The notes below the pieces were generated by a model that made no database searches, was not told the origin of the DNA, and saw only the letters and a program-made list of their open reading frames with translations. DNA of 64,000 bases from Akkermansia muciniphila (GTDB lineage: Bacteria > Verrucomicrobiota > Verrucomicrobiia > Verrucomicrobiales > V1-33), in assembly GCA_945900785.1 (NCBI GenBank), contig CAMDJM010000006.1, positions 30,795 to 94,794 on the forward strand, read 5' to 3'. The translations under genes were made by a program, and so were the position numbers. Below are positions 1-9,108 of the stretch, in pieces. The stretch's first letter is position 1. Each line of letters begins with the position of its first letter.

Positions 1-145
1 GCTTGCGGTAAAGTTCCAGGCCGCCCGGGCCATCATCCGCTCCGGCGACTACCTGAAAGGCAGGGTTGGCGTTGAGCATATTGGCCAGGCCGGCCCGCAT
101 CACGGCGTGGTCGTCGATGAGGAGGAGTCTGATCGGGGATTTCAT
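1..145 (-). CDS. Response regulator receiver domain, partial (cut by window edge)
   Basis: From the ATG at 145 the leftward frame reads a response-regulator N-terminus: a hydrophobic beta strand followed by the acidic pair (LLLIDDHAVMRAGL), as in NarL/FixJ-family regulators. Only about 48 residues lie in the window, so the phosphoacceptor Asp and the expected LuxR-type DNA-binding domain are outside it. It begins 24 bp after the stop of the histidine kinase upstream, so the two are almost certainly one transcript and a cognate pair. The NarL assignment rests on the DDH-x-x-x-R-x-G pattern and on the kinase being of the HisKA_3 type, whose partners are normally NarL-like. Confidence 0.85.
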   Translation of the reverse strand, partial: MKSPIRLLLIDDHAVMRAGLANMLNANPAFQVVAGADDGPGGLELYRK

Positions 146-169
146 GGGATTTGCAGGGTGAAGCAGGGT

Positions 170-2383
170 TCATGCGGAACCGGCAGGTTCTGCCAGGTCG
201 TGGTCAAAGGGCCGGAGTGGGACCTCCACCGTGAGGCTGGTCCCGGTGCCGGGGTCGCTGGTGATTTTAAGGGTGCCATCCAGGCGCTCGGCCCGCTCCC
301 GCATGCCTTCCAGGCCGAAGTGGCCTTCCTCAATGCCGGGCTGGGAGCCGGGGAGAAAACCGCGGCCATCATCATGCACGGTGAGCCGGAAACGCTGGCC
401 GGAGTCCATGGAGGAGAGGCTGATCCTGACTTTGGTAGGCTTGGCGTGTTTGAGGGCATTGTGGGTGGCTTCCTGAACGATGAGCAGCAGATTGCCCGCG
501 ATAAAATCAGCCAGGGGAGGCAGGGCCGCCGGGCGTTCCACCAGGATTTCCACGGGGTGGCCAGCGCTGATTTGCCGGGCAACGCGGCGGACGGCATCGG
601 CGAAGTCGCGCTCGTTGAGTGGCAGGGCGCGCAGGGCCCAGACGGAGTTCCGCAGGTCTTCCTGGCCGCGCTGGACCATGCGGCGGGCGGTTTCCAGGTA
701 ATTGGCGGGGCGCTCGGCTTCCGGCAGGGATTCAGCCTCGCAGGCCTCTATCTGATAGCCAATGCCGGTCATGGTCTGGAGCACGGTATCGTGAAGATTC
801 GCCGCGAGGCGGGAACGCTCGCGCAGGGCTGCCTGGAATTCCACGGCGGCATCGCGCCGGCCGCGCATTTCCTGGGCCAGCAGGCGGGTTTGCCTGGCCA
901 CCGTGCGGCGCAACAAGACCGCCCAAGTGAGGATGACGGCAGCCAGGGCAAGCACCCCGAGCAGGGCCGACCAGATGCGCGTGGTGGTCCACCACGACGG
1001 AGCGCTCAGGACCTTGATATCGCTGACGTCCCGCAGCAGGAGATCGAGCCGCAGTGGTTCCGTAAAATTGGCGGTCTGTCCGCCGGGCGCGTATTGCAGA
1101 GTGGCGATGCCGCTGGCCTGGAGCTGGCTGCCGGGGAGTAAAGCACCGGTGGGACCTTTCAGGAAGGCGGTGGTGATCGCGTCGCCGCAGTCCAGTTCCA
1201 AGCGTTGCAGGCCATCGGCTGCGGGGCCTTGCAGGCTGAGCAGTTTACCCCTAACGCTGACCAGCAGGCCATCGCAGCCGGGCAGGCGGGCGGTGCGGCC
1301 GGCTTTCATGAGGGCAAAGATGCCGCTGATTTCCGACATGTTGATTGGCACGGCAGCGGGCGCGACCGCTGTGCCGGTGCGGCGGATCAGGGCACCGCTC
1401 AGGCCAGCCACATTGCGCCTGGTATCGATGAACCCGGTGGCCTCCACCCGGTCCCCCGGGGTGAGTACTAGCGGGCTGCTGGACTCCACGCGCACCGCGC
1501 AGTTCCCCTCCTGGAGAAAGAGAAAACTGCCCGGCACGTAATAAGTCAGGGTGCCTTCGATCCGCCGCCGGTGGCGGGGCCGGCCCTTGGGGGAATAGGC
1601 GTCCAGCGCACTCAGCGGCAGCTTTAGTGCGGCAAAGGCATCCGGTGGGGGAATGCGGAGGATCTCCACATCCTGTTCGTGGCTGATGATGAGGCGGGGG
1701 CAGACAAATTCCGAGCGCCAGTTCCGTGAGACCGCCGCCAGCCCTGTCATTTTGACTTCCGCATCCAGCAGCCGCGCCGGATCAAAGGCCGGCGTGCGCG
1801 GCAGGCGCGCCAGAAAGTGTCCCAGCCCCGTCTCTACCTTGACGAGCCAGCGGGAATCGTTTTCCTCGACAAAGCTTTGCACCACCCCCATGACCACCAC
1901 CCGCTGCACATCCGCCGCGCCACTCATGAGACGGAACAGGGAAACGGCCTTGGCCGGGGGAAGCGGTTTTTCTCCTATCACGCTCAGCCGGGCCGGCAGA
2001 AAGATGGGCGCAAAGGCTCCGGCATCCAGCACCCCTTCCATCTCGATTTCCATGCCCTCGTGCAAGGTCAGGAAGATCTCCCGGTTCCCCTGCCACACTC
2101 CCTCCCGCAGCGCCGTGGAGACGGAGACCCAGATCCCGGTTTCATTTTCCTCCAGACAAAAGGAAGCCAGGCTGGCCGGGTTTTTGGCAGGAGAGGCCAG
2201 GCCTTCCCCGATCAGGGAAATGGTGCCCCGCACCTTAATTGCAGGGCGTTTCGCCGCCTCCACCCGGGGCGTGGCCAGCAATTCCGGGATCGGCGTCAGC
2301 GGCAGGTCCTCTGCCAGGGCGGGGCAGCATAACCCTCCTCCAAGGCAAGCCAGGAGGAGAAATGAGGGCAGACCAGTCAACAT
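170..2383 (-). CDS. Membrane sensor histidine kinase, HisKA_3 (NarX/DesK-like)
   Basis: A 737-residue sensor kinase. An N-terminal signal peptide (hydrophobic stretch ending in ALA near residue 24) leads into a roughly 430-residue extracytoplasmic region made of repeated beta-rich, OB-like segments (for example VKGTISLIGEGL and VRGKLLSLQGP). A single membrane helix follows at about 468-492. The cytoplasmic part has the HisKA_3 dimerisation helix with the phosphoacceptor His at about 531 (ANLHDTVLQ) and a HATPase_c domain: N-box NALKHAK at about 643, DDGRGF at about 668 and GLEGMRER near 700. It is followed 24 bp downstream by a response regulator. The long sensor region resembles no family I can name, so the ligand is unknown. 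In this family autophosphorylation on His is followed by transfer to the regulator. Confidence 0.92.
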   Translation of the reverse strand: MLTGLPSFLLLACLGGGLCCPALAEDLPLTPIPELLATPRVEAAKRPAIKVRGTISLIGEGLASPAKNPASLASFCLEENETGIWVSVSTALREGVWQGNREIFLTLHEGMEIEMEGVLDAGAFAPIFLPARLSVIGEKPLPPAKAVSLFRLMSGAADVQRVVVMGVVQSFVEENDSRWLVKVETGLGHFLARLPRTPAFDPARLLDAEVKMTGLAAVSRNWRSEFVCPRLIISHEQDVEILRIPPPDAFAALKLPLSALDAYSPKGRPRHRRRIEGTLTYYVPGSFLFLQEGNCAVRVESSSPLVLTPGDRVEATGFIDTRRNVAGLSGALIRRTGTAVAPAAVPINMSEISGIFALMKAGRTARLPGCDGLLVSVRGKLLSLQGPAADGLQRLELDCGDAITTAFLKGPTGALLPGSQLQASGIATLQYAPGGQTANFTEPLRLDLLLRDVSDIKVLSAPSWWTTTRIWSALLGVLALAAVILTWAVLLRRTVARQTRLLAQEMRGRRDAAVEFQAALRERSRLAANLHDTVLQTMTGIGYQIEACEAESLPEAERPANYLETARRMVQRGQEDLRNSVWALRALPLNERDFADAVRRVARQISAGHPVEILVERPAALPPLADFIAGNLLLIVQEATHNALKHAKPTKVRISLSSMDSGQRFRLTVHDDGRGFLPGSQPGIEEGHFGLEGMRERAERLDGTLKITSDPGTGTSLTVEVPLRPFDHDLAEPAGSA

Positions 2384-2531
2384 CAGGACTTTCCCTACGG
2401 GCTGGAAAACCGCGTGACAAGACTCAAATCGCCCGATGGAGCAGGGCGGGGAAGGGGACTGGGCCCTGCGGACGCTGCGTGTGGCGAAAAAATGACTTTC
2501 CCCGACAACGTATTTATGATTCCGTCAGGCG

Positions 2532-3896
2532 ATGTTAAATTTCCCCCCGTTTTGTTGTTTTGTGCTGTTGCTGGGCTCCACTTGCCCCGGTCTTGCCGTG
2601 GATAAAAAGCCGCCCGCAGCGGTGCAGCCAGCGGCGGCGGCGGATCCTATCGAGATCCTCGCGGGCTCGGAGCAGACCTGGAAGTTGAGTCCGGAGGAGT
2701 TCATGAAAGCCTTGCGGCGCTGCAATCCGGAATGGCTGGATGCCGGGAAATCCAAGGCCCGCATCGGCTACATGAAACGGCAGGAAACCAGCAAGGTGCC
2801 CCAGCTGATGGAGGGCAAACTGCCCGTTTATGAGACCCTGGTGAATTTTGCCGATAACAAGGTGAACCGCGTCCAGGTGTCTGTCTACAACCGGGGGGAT
2901 GCCGGGGACATTGCGCCGGATGAATACAAGCGCCGGATCGAATCCGCGAAGACGGCCATTTCCGCCGTCGTGGGCAACCCGGGAGCGGATCGCGGTAAAG
3001 CAGCGGGAGCCGTCCTCACGAAAGGCTGGCTGTGGAAAAACCAAACGACCCAATTTCTGCTCGAAAGCAGCATGAAGCGCCTCTCCGGGGAAGACCGGCC
3101 GGAGTTCATCCGTCTCGTCATGGTGCCTGCCGCTTCCGTGCCCAAGGCGGCGCTGGGCGCGAGCGTCACCACCGGTGCCAGCGCCGCCACCGCCACCCTG
3201 GCTTCCCTGAAGGTCAATGTGAAAAAGGAGGCCAACGGCGATATTTTCATCGCCAATGTGCCCATGGTGGATCAGGGACAAAAAGGTTATTGTGTCGTCG
3301 CCACGGCGGAGCGCGTGATGCGTTATTACGGGGCGGAAGTGGATCAGCATGAGATGGCGCAAATGGCTGACTCCTCTTCCGGCGGCGGCACCAGCCCGGA
3401 AAAAATGACAGAGGCGCTGGACCGGATTGACAGCAAATTCAAATTGAAATTGAAACGGCTCCTGCCCTGGACGGTCCGCAGTTATTTGGACCTGATCAAG
3501 GACTACAACCGCGCCGCCCGCAGCACCAAGGCCAGGGAGATCAGCGACGATGAAGCCTACAGCGTCGCCTACGCATATCAGGAAATGGATCCTGAAACCC
3601 TCAAGAAGGCCCGGGCCACCCGCCCGGCCATGGACAAGTTCAACAAGATCATCAATGGCATGATCGACACTGGCGTGCCGGTGATGTGGAGTGTGCATCT
3701 GGGGCTTTTCAAGGAAGGCGATCTGCCCCAGTCCGGCGGAGGACACATGCGCCTCATTATTGGCTATAATGACGTGACTAAGGAGATCCTGTTTTCCGAC
3801 TCCTGGGGCATGGGGCATGAGATGAAACGCATGCCCGCCGATGAAGCCTGGACGATTACCAGCGGTCTCTACGGCATGGAGCCCAAGGCCAAATAG
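2532..3896 (+). CDS. Secreted C39-like (papain-fold) putative cysteine peptidase
   Basis: 454 residues with a signal peptide (MLNFPPFCCFVLLLGSTCPG) and a roughly 230-residue N-terminal region of unknown fold. The C-terminal half looks like Peptidase_C39_2. The candidate nucleophile is in MVDQGQKGYCVVATAERV, with the oxyanion Gln six residues before the Cys. The candidate His is in GGGHMRLIIGYND, followed by FSDSWG, which aligns with the Asp/Asn-Ser-Trp-Gly end of papain-like folds. All catalytic positions are present, so it could be an active thiol protease or transglutaminase-like enzyme; no substrate can be inferred. It converges on the PSCyt1 gene with 6 bp between the stops. The gene at 40280 has the same C-terminal domain behind a Sel1 region, so C39-like domains occur twice in the window. 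Confidence 0.8.
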   Translation: MLNFPPFCCFVLLLGSTCPGLAVDKKPPAAVQPAAAADPIEILAGSEQTWKLSPEEFMKALRRCNPEWLDAGKSKARIGYMKRQETSKVPQLMEGKLPVYETLVNFADNKVNRVQVSVYNRGDAGDIAPDEYKRRIESAKTAISAVVGNPGADRGKAAGAVLTKGWLWKNQTTQFLLESSMKRLSGEDRPEFIRLVMVPAASVPKAALGASVTTGASAATATLASLKVNVKKEANGDIFIANVPMVDQGQKGYCVVATAERVMRYYGAEVDQHEMAQMADSSSGGGTSPEKMTEALDRIDSKFKLKLKRLLPWTVRSYLDLIKDYNRAARSTKAREISDDEAYSVAYAYQEMDPETLKKARATRPAMDKFNKIINGMIDTGVPVMWSVHLGLFKEGDLPQSGGGHMRLIIGYNDVTKEILFSDSWGMGHEMKRMPADEAWTITSGLYGMEPKAK

Positions 3897-3902
3897 CCCG
3901 CA

Positions 3903-6452
3903 TTATTCCCGTGTCAGGGATTCATCCAGATTGAAGATCCCCAGCACGAGGGCAGTCCAGGCGGCGTGCTCCACGGGAGGCAGATCCGCCGCAGGGCTGG
4001 CCCCGGTTTTCAGGAAAGCGGCCGCATCTGCCGGATGTTCTGTGAAATGGCTGCGCTGGCGCAGCAGCATGGTTTCCAGTCGGGCGAGATCCGCCTCCGC
4101 CGGGGTGCGGATGGCGATGCGGCGGAAGGAGCTGACAAGGCGGGAGCGGAGATCGCCGGGGGATTCCAGCAGGCGGGCGGCCAGCACCCGGGAAGCTTCC
4201 ACCCAGGTGGGATCATTCAGGGTGGTCAGGGCGTGGAGCGGCGTATTGGTCAGGCCAGGCTTTACCTTGCAGGATTGGCGCACCGAGGCATCAAACATAT
4301 TTGCCGGCCCCACGGTGCGGCGATGGAAGGTATAGAGGCTGCGCCGGTAGAGATCCGCTCCGCTGGATAGCGGATAGGTAAAGTCCCGCTCCTTGGTGAT
4401 AGCCAGGGTGTCCCAGATGCCTTCCGGTTGATAGGGATAGACGGGTTTGCCGCCAATGCGGGCCTGCAGCAGGCCGCTGGCGGCCAGGGCGGTATCCCGC
4501 AGGAACATCGCCGGCAAACGGAAGCGGGGGCCGCGGGCGTGCAGCCGGTTTTCCGGATCGCGCTGGATGAGGGCCGGGGTGGCACGGCTGCTTTGGCGGT
4601 AGGTCGCACTGGTGACGATGAGCCGGTGCATCGCCTTCACGTGCCAGCCGCTTTCGCGGAATTCGACCGCCAGCCAGTCCAGCAGATCGCGGTGCAGCGG
4701 GTATTCACCCTGACTGCCCAGGTCTTCGGAGGTCTTGACCAGGCCGGTGCCAAAGTAAAGCTGCCAAAACCGGTTCACCTGCACGCGGGCGGTCAGGGGA
4801 TGGCCGGGAGCGAAGAGCCAGCGGGCCAGCCCGAGCCGGTTCGCCGGGGCATCCGGTGCCGGGGGCGGCAGGAAGGCGGGCGGCGCATAGCTGACTTTTT
4901 CCAAAGGCTGTTCGTAATTTCCCCGGCTCAGGATGTGGGTCTCCCGGGGCTTGGATTCCTCCATCACCATGACGCGGGGCAATTCCTCGGCTTGATAGGT
5001 TTTCAGCCTGCCCTGGAGCTGGATCACTTTCACGAGGGTTTCCGTGCCGGGCAGGGATGGCAGGTGTTTTTGGTCAAACTCGTTGCGGACTTTGTCAACA
5101 GCTCCCTTTTTGGGTTTGTCAGGCGGGGCGTTCCTGACTTCCCCGATCAGCCGGATCCAATCGCTGTCCTCCGGTTTGTTGCTGGCGATCACCTGATCCT
5201 CCCAGGTGGTCTGCAGGGCACTGCGGCGCTTTTCCCACCCGGGCCCGGCGGCGGCGATGGCAGCGTCCTTTTCCCGTGTCCAATCGGCCAGGCCTTTTTC
5301 GTATTCCGGAGATTTCAGTTCCAGCACCGGAGGGCCCACCCGGATGCGGCTGGAGTAGAAGTTGGGGGTGCCACTTTCCGGGATGTTATTAAACACCGCC
5401 ATCAGGCTGTAATAGTCCTTCTGCGTGATCGGGTCATACTTGTGGTCGTGGCATTGGGCGCAGGCCACGGTGAGGGCTAGGAAGGTGGTGCTGGTCACAT
5501 CCACGCGGTCGAAGAGAATCACATTCCGCTGCTCTTCCGCGATGGCACCGCCCTCCCCATTCAACAGATGGTTCCGGTTATAGGCAGTCGCGAGTTTTTG
5601 CTCCACGGTGGCGTCCGGCAGGAGGTCGCCCGCCAATTGCCAGGTGCCGAATTGATCGAAGGGCATGTCGGCATTGAGCGATTTCACCACCCAATCGCGC
5701 CAGATCCATTGAAAGGTGTCCCCATCCTGCTGGAAGCCATTGCTGTCCGCGTATCTGGCGGCGTCCAGCCAGGGCAGGGCCATGCGCTCGCCATAGTGCG
5801 GGGAGGCCAGCAGCCGGTCCACGACCTTATCAAATGCAATAGGCGAGGCATCGGCCAGGAAGGCATCCACCTCCTCCGGGGATGGCGGCAGGCCCGTCAG
5901 ATCATAGGTCACGCGCCGCAGCAGGGTCACCTTGTCCGCTTCCGGGGAGGGAGCCAACCCGGCAGCGTCCAGTTCGTGCAGCACAAAATGATCGATCTGA
6001 TTGCGCGGCCAACCGGAACGGGAAGTCGACGGCAGCACTGGCCGGCTAGGGGCCGTGAAGGTCCAGTGCGGATCATACACCGCCCCGGCGGCGATCCACT
6101 GCTTGAGCTTTTCCTTTTGCGCCGGAGTCACGGAGCGGTGGGAATCCGGCGGCGGCATTTGTTCCTCGGGATCGCTGGAGAAAAGGCGCTTGATCAGCTC
6201 ACTGCCGGAAGGATCCCCCGGGATGAAGGCCTTTTCCGAGAGCGCTCCCTCACGTTGGTCCAGGCGCAGATCCGCCTTCCGGTGGCTGGGGTCCTGACCG
6301 TGACAGTAGAAGCAGTTTTCGGAAAGGATCGGGCGGATATCGCGGTTAAAGTCCACCGCCGCCGGATCAGATGAAGCCGCACCCGCCGCCGCCGGGGGCA
6401 GGGCCATCAGAAATGGAAATAGAAAGAGAGAGAAAGCGTTGTTGGTCACCAT
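3903..6452 (-). CDS. PSCyt1 / DUF1549 / DUF1553 domain protein
   Basis: 849-residue secreted protein with the classic PVC layout. After a signal peptide, the Planctomycete cytochrome C domain (PSCyt1) occupies about 34-135 with heme-binding CFYCH at 47-51. DUF1549 (PSCyt2) follows at about 148-355 and contains a second CxxCH (CAQCH, about 331-335). DUF1553 (PSD1) runs from about 545 to the end (ANRLGLARWLFAPGHPLTARV). The family is abundant in Planctomycetes and Verrucomicrobia and is thought to act in periplasmic electron transfer linked to polysaccharide degradation; its biochemistry is unproven. In most genomes such a gene is followed by a DUF1501 (sulfatase-like) partner. Here the downstream neighbour is convergent and unrelated, so this copy is an orphan. 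The start at 6452 gives the first good signal peptide; an internal Met at residue 16 is possible. Confidence 0.93.
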   Translation of the reverse strand: MVTNNAFSLFLFPFLMALPPAAAGAASSDPAAVDFNRDIRPILSENCFYCHGQDPSHRKADLRLDQREGALSEKAFIPGDPSGSELIKRLFSSDPEEQMPPPDSHRSVTPAQKEKLKQWIAAGAVYDPHWTFTAPSRPVLPSTSRSGWPRNQIDHFVLHELDAAGLAPSPEADKVTLLRRVTYDLTGLPPSPEEVDAFLADASPIAFDKVVDRLLASPHYGERMALPWLDAARYADSNGFQQDGDTFQWIWRDWVVKSLNADMPFDQFGTWQLAGDLLPDATVEQKLATAYNRNHLLNGEGGAIAEEQRNVILFDRVDVTSTTFLALTVACAQCHDHKYDPITQKDYYSLMAVFNNIPESGTPNFYSSRIRVGPPVLELKSPEYEKGLADWTREKDAAIAAAGPGWEKRRSALQTTWEDQVIASNKPEDSDWIRLIGEVRNAPPDKPKKGAVDKVRNEFDQKHLPSLPGTETLVKVIQLQGRLKTYQAEELPRVMVMEESKPRETHILSRGNYEQPLEKVSYAPPAFLPPPAPDAPANRLGLARWLFAPGHPLTARVQVNRFWQLYFGTGLVKTSEDLGSQGEYPLHRDLLDWLAVEFRESGWHVKAMHRLIVTSATYRQSSRATPALIQRDPENRLHARGPRFRLPAMFLRDTALAASGLLQARIGGKPVYPYQPEGIWDTLAITKERDFTYPLSSGADLYRRSLYTFHRRTVGPANMFDASVRQSCKVKPGLTNTPLHALTTLNDPTWVEASRVLAARLLESPGDLRSRLVSSFRRIAIRTPAEADLARLETMLLRQRSHFTEHPADAAAFLKTGASPAADLPPVEHAAWTALVLGIFNLDESLTRE

Positions 6453-6810
6453 GAATACAACGTCGGTTTTACGGGGAATTTCGTGCTGGTTTTACAGTTT
6501 GCTTCATTTCACCCTCCGCTGCCGGTTTCGGGGAAGGCTCCAGGGAAACGGACTCAGGTCCCGGTTTTCCCAGCAAATACCAGCCATACCCCGCTGCAGC
6601 TGACAAGCCCAGTCATTCCGATTTCATGAAAAGCCAAGTGCTGTTACGGCAAAGGCCAAGCCACCCTCTGATCCCGCCCCAACCCCCGCAGAGGCGCGGG
6701 GCCCCCGCTTTTTGATGTTGATTTTTTGATTGCAAGCCCAGCCGATGAAGTGACATAGATGCTGCCTGCCATCGCCGCAGCACCCGAAATCTTTTCAACT
6801 ACCCTATCCT
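6453..6810. other. Divergent intergenic region, no gene seen
   Basis: 358 bp between the leftward PSCyt1 gene and the rightward isomerase gene, so it must hold promoters for both. I see no convincing coding frame, terminator or strong -35/-10 pair. It contains a GC-rich run around 6680-6712 (CCCGCAGAGGCGCGGGGCCC) that can fold locally. Confidence 0.5.
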
Positions 6811-7815
6811 ATGCCAAGACCCGTTACTCTTTTCACCGGCCAGTGGGCCGATCTCCCCATCGAAACCATGCTCACCAAGGCGAAGGCCTTTGGTTATGAC
6901 GGGGTGGAACTGGCCTGCTGGGGTGACCACTTCGAAGTTTCCAAGGCGGACCAGGCCTGGTGCGATGAGCGCCGCGCCCTCCTCCAACGCCATGGCCTGC
7001 AATGCCATGCGATTTCCACCCACCTCGTCGGCCAGGCCGTTTGCGACTTGATCGACGAGCGCCACAAGACCATCCTCCCTGACTACATTTACGGTGATGG
7101 CCATCCCGAAGGCGTCCGCCAGCGTGCGGCGGAGGAACTGATCAAAACGGCCCACGCTGCTGCCCGTTTTGGCGTCAAGGTCGTCAATGGCTTCACCGGT
7201 TCCAGCATCTGGCACCTCTGCTACAGCTTCCCTCCTGTCCTCCCCGGCCAGATCGAAAATGGCTATAAGGATTTCGCCAAACGCTTCATTCCCATCCTGG
7301 ATGAATATCAAAAACTGGGCATCCGCTATGCCCTGGAAGTGCACCCTACGGAAATCGCCTTCGACACCGCCAGCGCCCAGCGGGCCCTGGAAGCCCTCGA
7401 CTTCCACCCCGCCTTCGGGTTCAACTACGATCCCAGCCACTTCGGCTATCAGGGCGTGGACTACGTTGGCTTCATCCGCAAATTCCATGACCGCATCTTC
7501 CATGTGCACATGAAGGACGTCGCCTGGAGCGACACCCGCACTGAGGCCGGCGTCTTCGGCGGCCATGTGGACTTCCACAAACCCAACCGCTACTGGGATT
7601 TCAAATCTGTCGGCCGCGGCAATATCAACTTCGAAAAAATCATCCGCGCCCTCAACGACATCGGCTATGCCGGCCCCCTCAGCATCGAGTGGGAAGACGG
7701 TGGCATGGACCGCGAATTCGGAGCAACCGAAAGCTGCGCCTACACCAAGCGCGTCGATTTCCCCAGCTCGAACATCGTCTTCGACGCCCAGTTCGACAAA
7801 GCCAAGCAATCCTGA
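6811..7815 (+). CDS. Sugar phosphate isomerase/epimerase (xylose isomerase-like TIM barrel)
   Basis: 334-residue cytoplasmic protein of the AP-endonuclease-2 / xylose-isomerase-like TIM-barrel superfamily. The fold is indicated by the first strand and helix ([15 protein letters not shown]), the strand-end acids and histidines expected to bind a divalent metal ([10 protein letters not shown] near 177, NYDPSHF near 206, HVHMKDV near 231) and the final SIEWEDGG near 293. Members isomerise or epimerise keto-sugars and inositol derivatives; the substrate cannot be read from sequence. No signal peptide is visible. The gene stands alone and is followed by a strong intrinsic terminator, so it is probably a single-gene transcript. 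Start at 6811 is the first ATG and gives the family-typical N-terminus. Confidence 0.88.
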   Translation: MPRPVTLFTGQWADLPIETMLTKAKAFGYDGVELACWGDHFEVSKADQAWCDERRALLQRHGLQCHAISTHLVGQAVCDLIDERHKTILPDYIYGDGHPEGVRQRAAEELIKTAHAAARFGVKVVNGFTGSSIWHLCYSFPPVLPGQIENGYKDFAKRFIPILDEYQKLGIRYALEVHPTEIAFDTASAQRALEALDFHPAFGFNYDPSHFGYQGVDYVGFIRKFHDRIFHVHMKDVAWSDTRTEAGVFGGHVDFHKPNRYWDFKSVGRGNINFEKIIRALNDIGYAGPLSIEWEDGGMDREFGATESCAYTKRVDFPSSNIVFDAQFDKAKQS

Positions 7816-7868
7816 GCCCGGCGACCGCCTGCTAAGCCAGCCGTTTCCACCCGATTTCATCCATCACA

Positions 7869-7901
7869 GAACACCGCCACCCAAGGCGGTGTTCTTTTTT
7901 T
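7869..7901 (+). terminator. Rho-independent terminator of the isomerase gene
   Basis: A perfect 10-bp stem (GAACACCGCC at 7869-7878 with GGCGGTGTTC at 7885-7894) and a 6-nt loop are followed directly by a T run (7895-7901). It lies 53 bp after the stop at 7815 and fits an intrinsic terminator for that rightward gene. Confidence 0.9.
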
Positions 7902-8050
7902 GTGTGGCCATGCCGCGCTGAGAAATGCAAATGAATCAGGATTCCAATTTTGGATGCCAAATGGCTGGAAGTGAAAAACTTTTGAAGGTGATTGACTTTT
8001 GTGCGGAAAAGGAAATGGATCCATCGATCTCTACCCACCTCCACCCTCCC

Positions 8051-8116
8051 ATGACAAAATTCTCCATTACCTGCACTGCCTTGCTTTAATCTAATTTCCC
8101 GTCGTGGGCGGATCAG
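8051..8116 (+). other. Signal-peptide segment interrupted by an in-frame TAA
   Basis: An ATG at 8051 is in the same frame as the gene at 8117. It reads MTKFSITCTALL, then TAA at 8087-8089, then SNFPSWA-DQ directly into the downstream protein. Ignoring the stop, this is a normal signal peptide with a cleavage site after SWA. One base change (TTA to TAA) would explain it. This is either a true nonsense mutation or a sequencing error; if real, the product loses export or starts at the GTG at 8117. Confidence 0.7.
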
Positions 8117-9034
8117 GTGATTCATTTTCCGGAAGCTGATCCGGTGGTGGCCTTTGCGGCTCCCGATGATTGGGAAGCCAAGGAAAAGAATGGCAGCCTC
8201 TTTGTGCTTTCGCCGGATGGGGAAGGCGTCATTGTGGAACTTTCCACGCTGGAGGCGAAGACCGGGGAGACCAAGGCAGCCATCGAGGAAGCGAAAAAAA
8301 CCATTTCCGAGTTCAAAGACCTGAAATACGGGGATCTTGTGGAGACAACCAGCAACACCCTGGACGTGACGCTTCTGAGTGCCGATGGCGAGGATAAACA
8401 CGGCGAGGCCAGCATCAATCTGATGCTCCTGGGAGCCCCTGAAGCGGAGCATCCGGTATTGGTTTCGATGATTTTTACGAAGGAAGGGAAAGAGAAGTAT
8501 TCCGAAGGCTCCAACCTCATCACGAAAAGCCTGCAGCCGAGTCCCAAAGCAAAGACCGCCAAGCCTGACAAGGACGAAGCTGACGCGGAGAAAGCGGGTG
8601 ACGTGCAGAAATTCGCTTATCCTGCCAAGGGAAAAGCCGACTACTCGCTGGAATTCCCGGCTGACTGGACGCTGGAGACCACTGATGAAGGTGCCCACGT
8701 GGTTTCCGCCGATAAAGGCATCGGCATGAACATCGTGATGGTGGACATGGCGGACATCAAGGTCGCGGTGGAGTCCATGAAGAAAAAAGTGGGAGCGGAC
8801 TACGACAGCGTCGACTGGAGTGACCCGGTTGAACATTTCGATGCCGCCCGGAAAGTAAAGTTCGCTTCCCACGACGGAAACGCCATGGATGGCGACACAA
8901 CATACAAGGTCACCTTCGCCCAGTTTGCCAAAAAAGGCAGCGGCAAGTTCATGATTATCCTGACTCAGGCTCCGGAAAAAGCCATGACGGCCAATGGGGA
9001 AGCCCTCATGAAGATCCTCTTGTCCTTTAAGTGA
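8117..9034 (+). CDS. Conserved secreted-type protein with internal duplication; signal peptide disrupted
   Basis: 305 residues from a GTG at 8117, but the natural start was probably the ATG at 8051, whose signal peptide is cut by a stop at 8087. The mature part contains two similar segments, one at the N-terminus (VVAFAAPDDWEAKEKNG) and one after a Lys/Ala/Glu-rich linker (YSLEFPADWTLETTDEG). Each has the pattern F/L-P-DW followed by a charged strand, reminiscent of PsbP/DcrB (DUF1795-like) stress-related folds; this resemblance is weak. The linker (about 145-175) is charged and low in complexity. Coding character remains good right to the end, so if the stop is a mutation it is recent. No operon partner: 74 bp separate it from the next gene. 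Confidence 0.6.
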   Translation: MIHFPEADPVVAFAAPDDWEAKEKNGSLFVLSPDGEGVIVELSTLEAKTGETKAAIEEAKKTISEFKDLKYGDLVETTSNTLDVTLLSADGEDKHGEASINLMLLGAPEAEHPVLVSMIFTKEGKEKYSEGSNLITKSLQPSPKAKTAKPDKDEADAEKAGDVQKFAYPAKGKADYSLEFPADWTLETTDEGAHVVSADKGIGMNIVMVDMADIKVAVESMKKKVGADYDSVDWSDPVEHFDAARKVKFASHDGNAMDGDTTYKVTFAQFAKKGSGKFMIILTQAPEKAMTANGEALMKILLSFK

Positions 9035-9108
9035 TCCGGGGCTGGTCTTTTCATTTCCCGGGGTAAATCTGCGGCATCCCCTTCAGACCAGCGCCTGCAA
9101 CCATTCCC

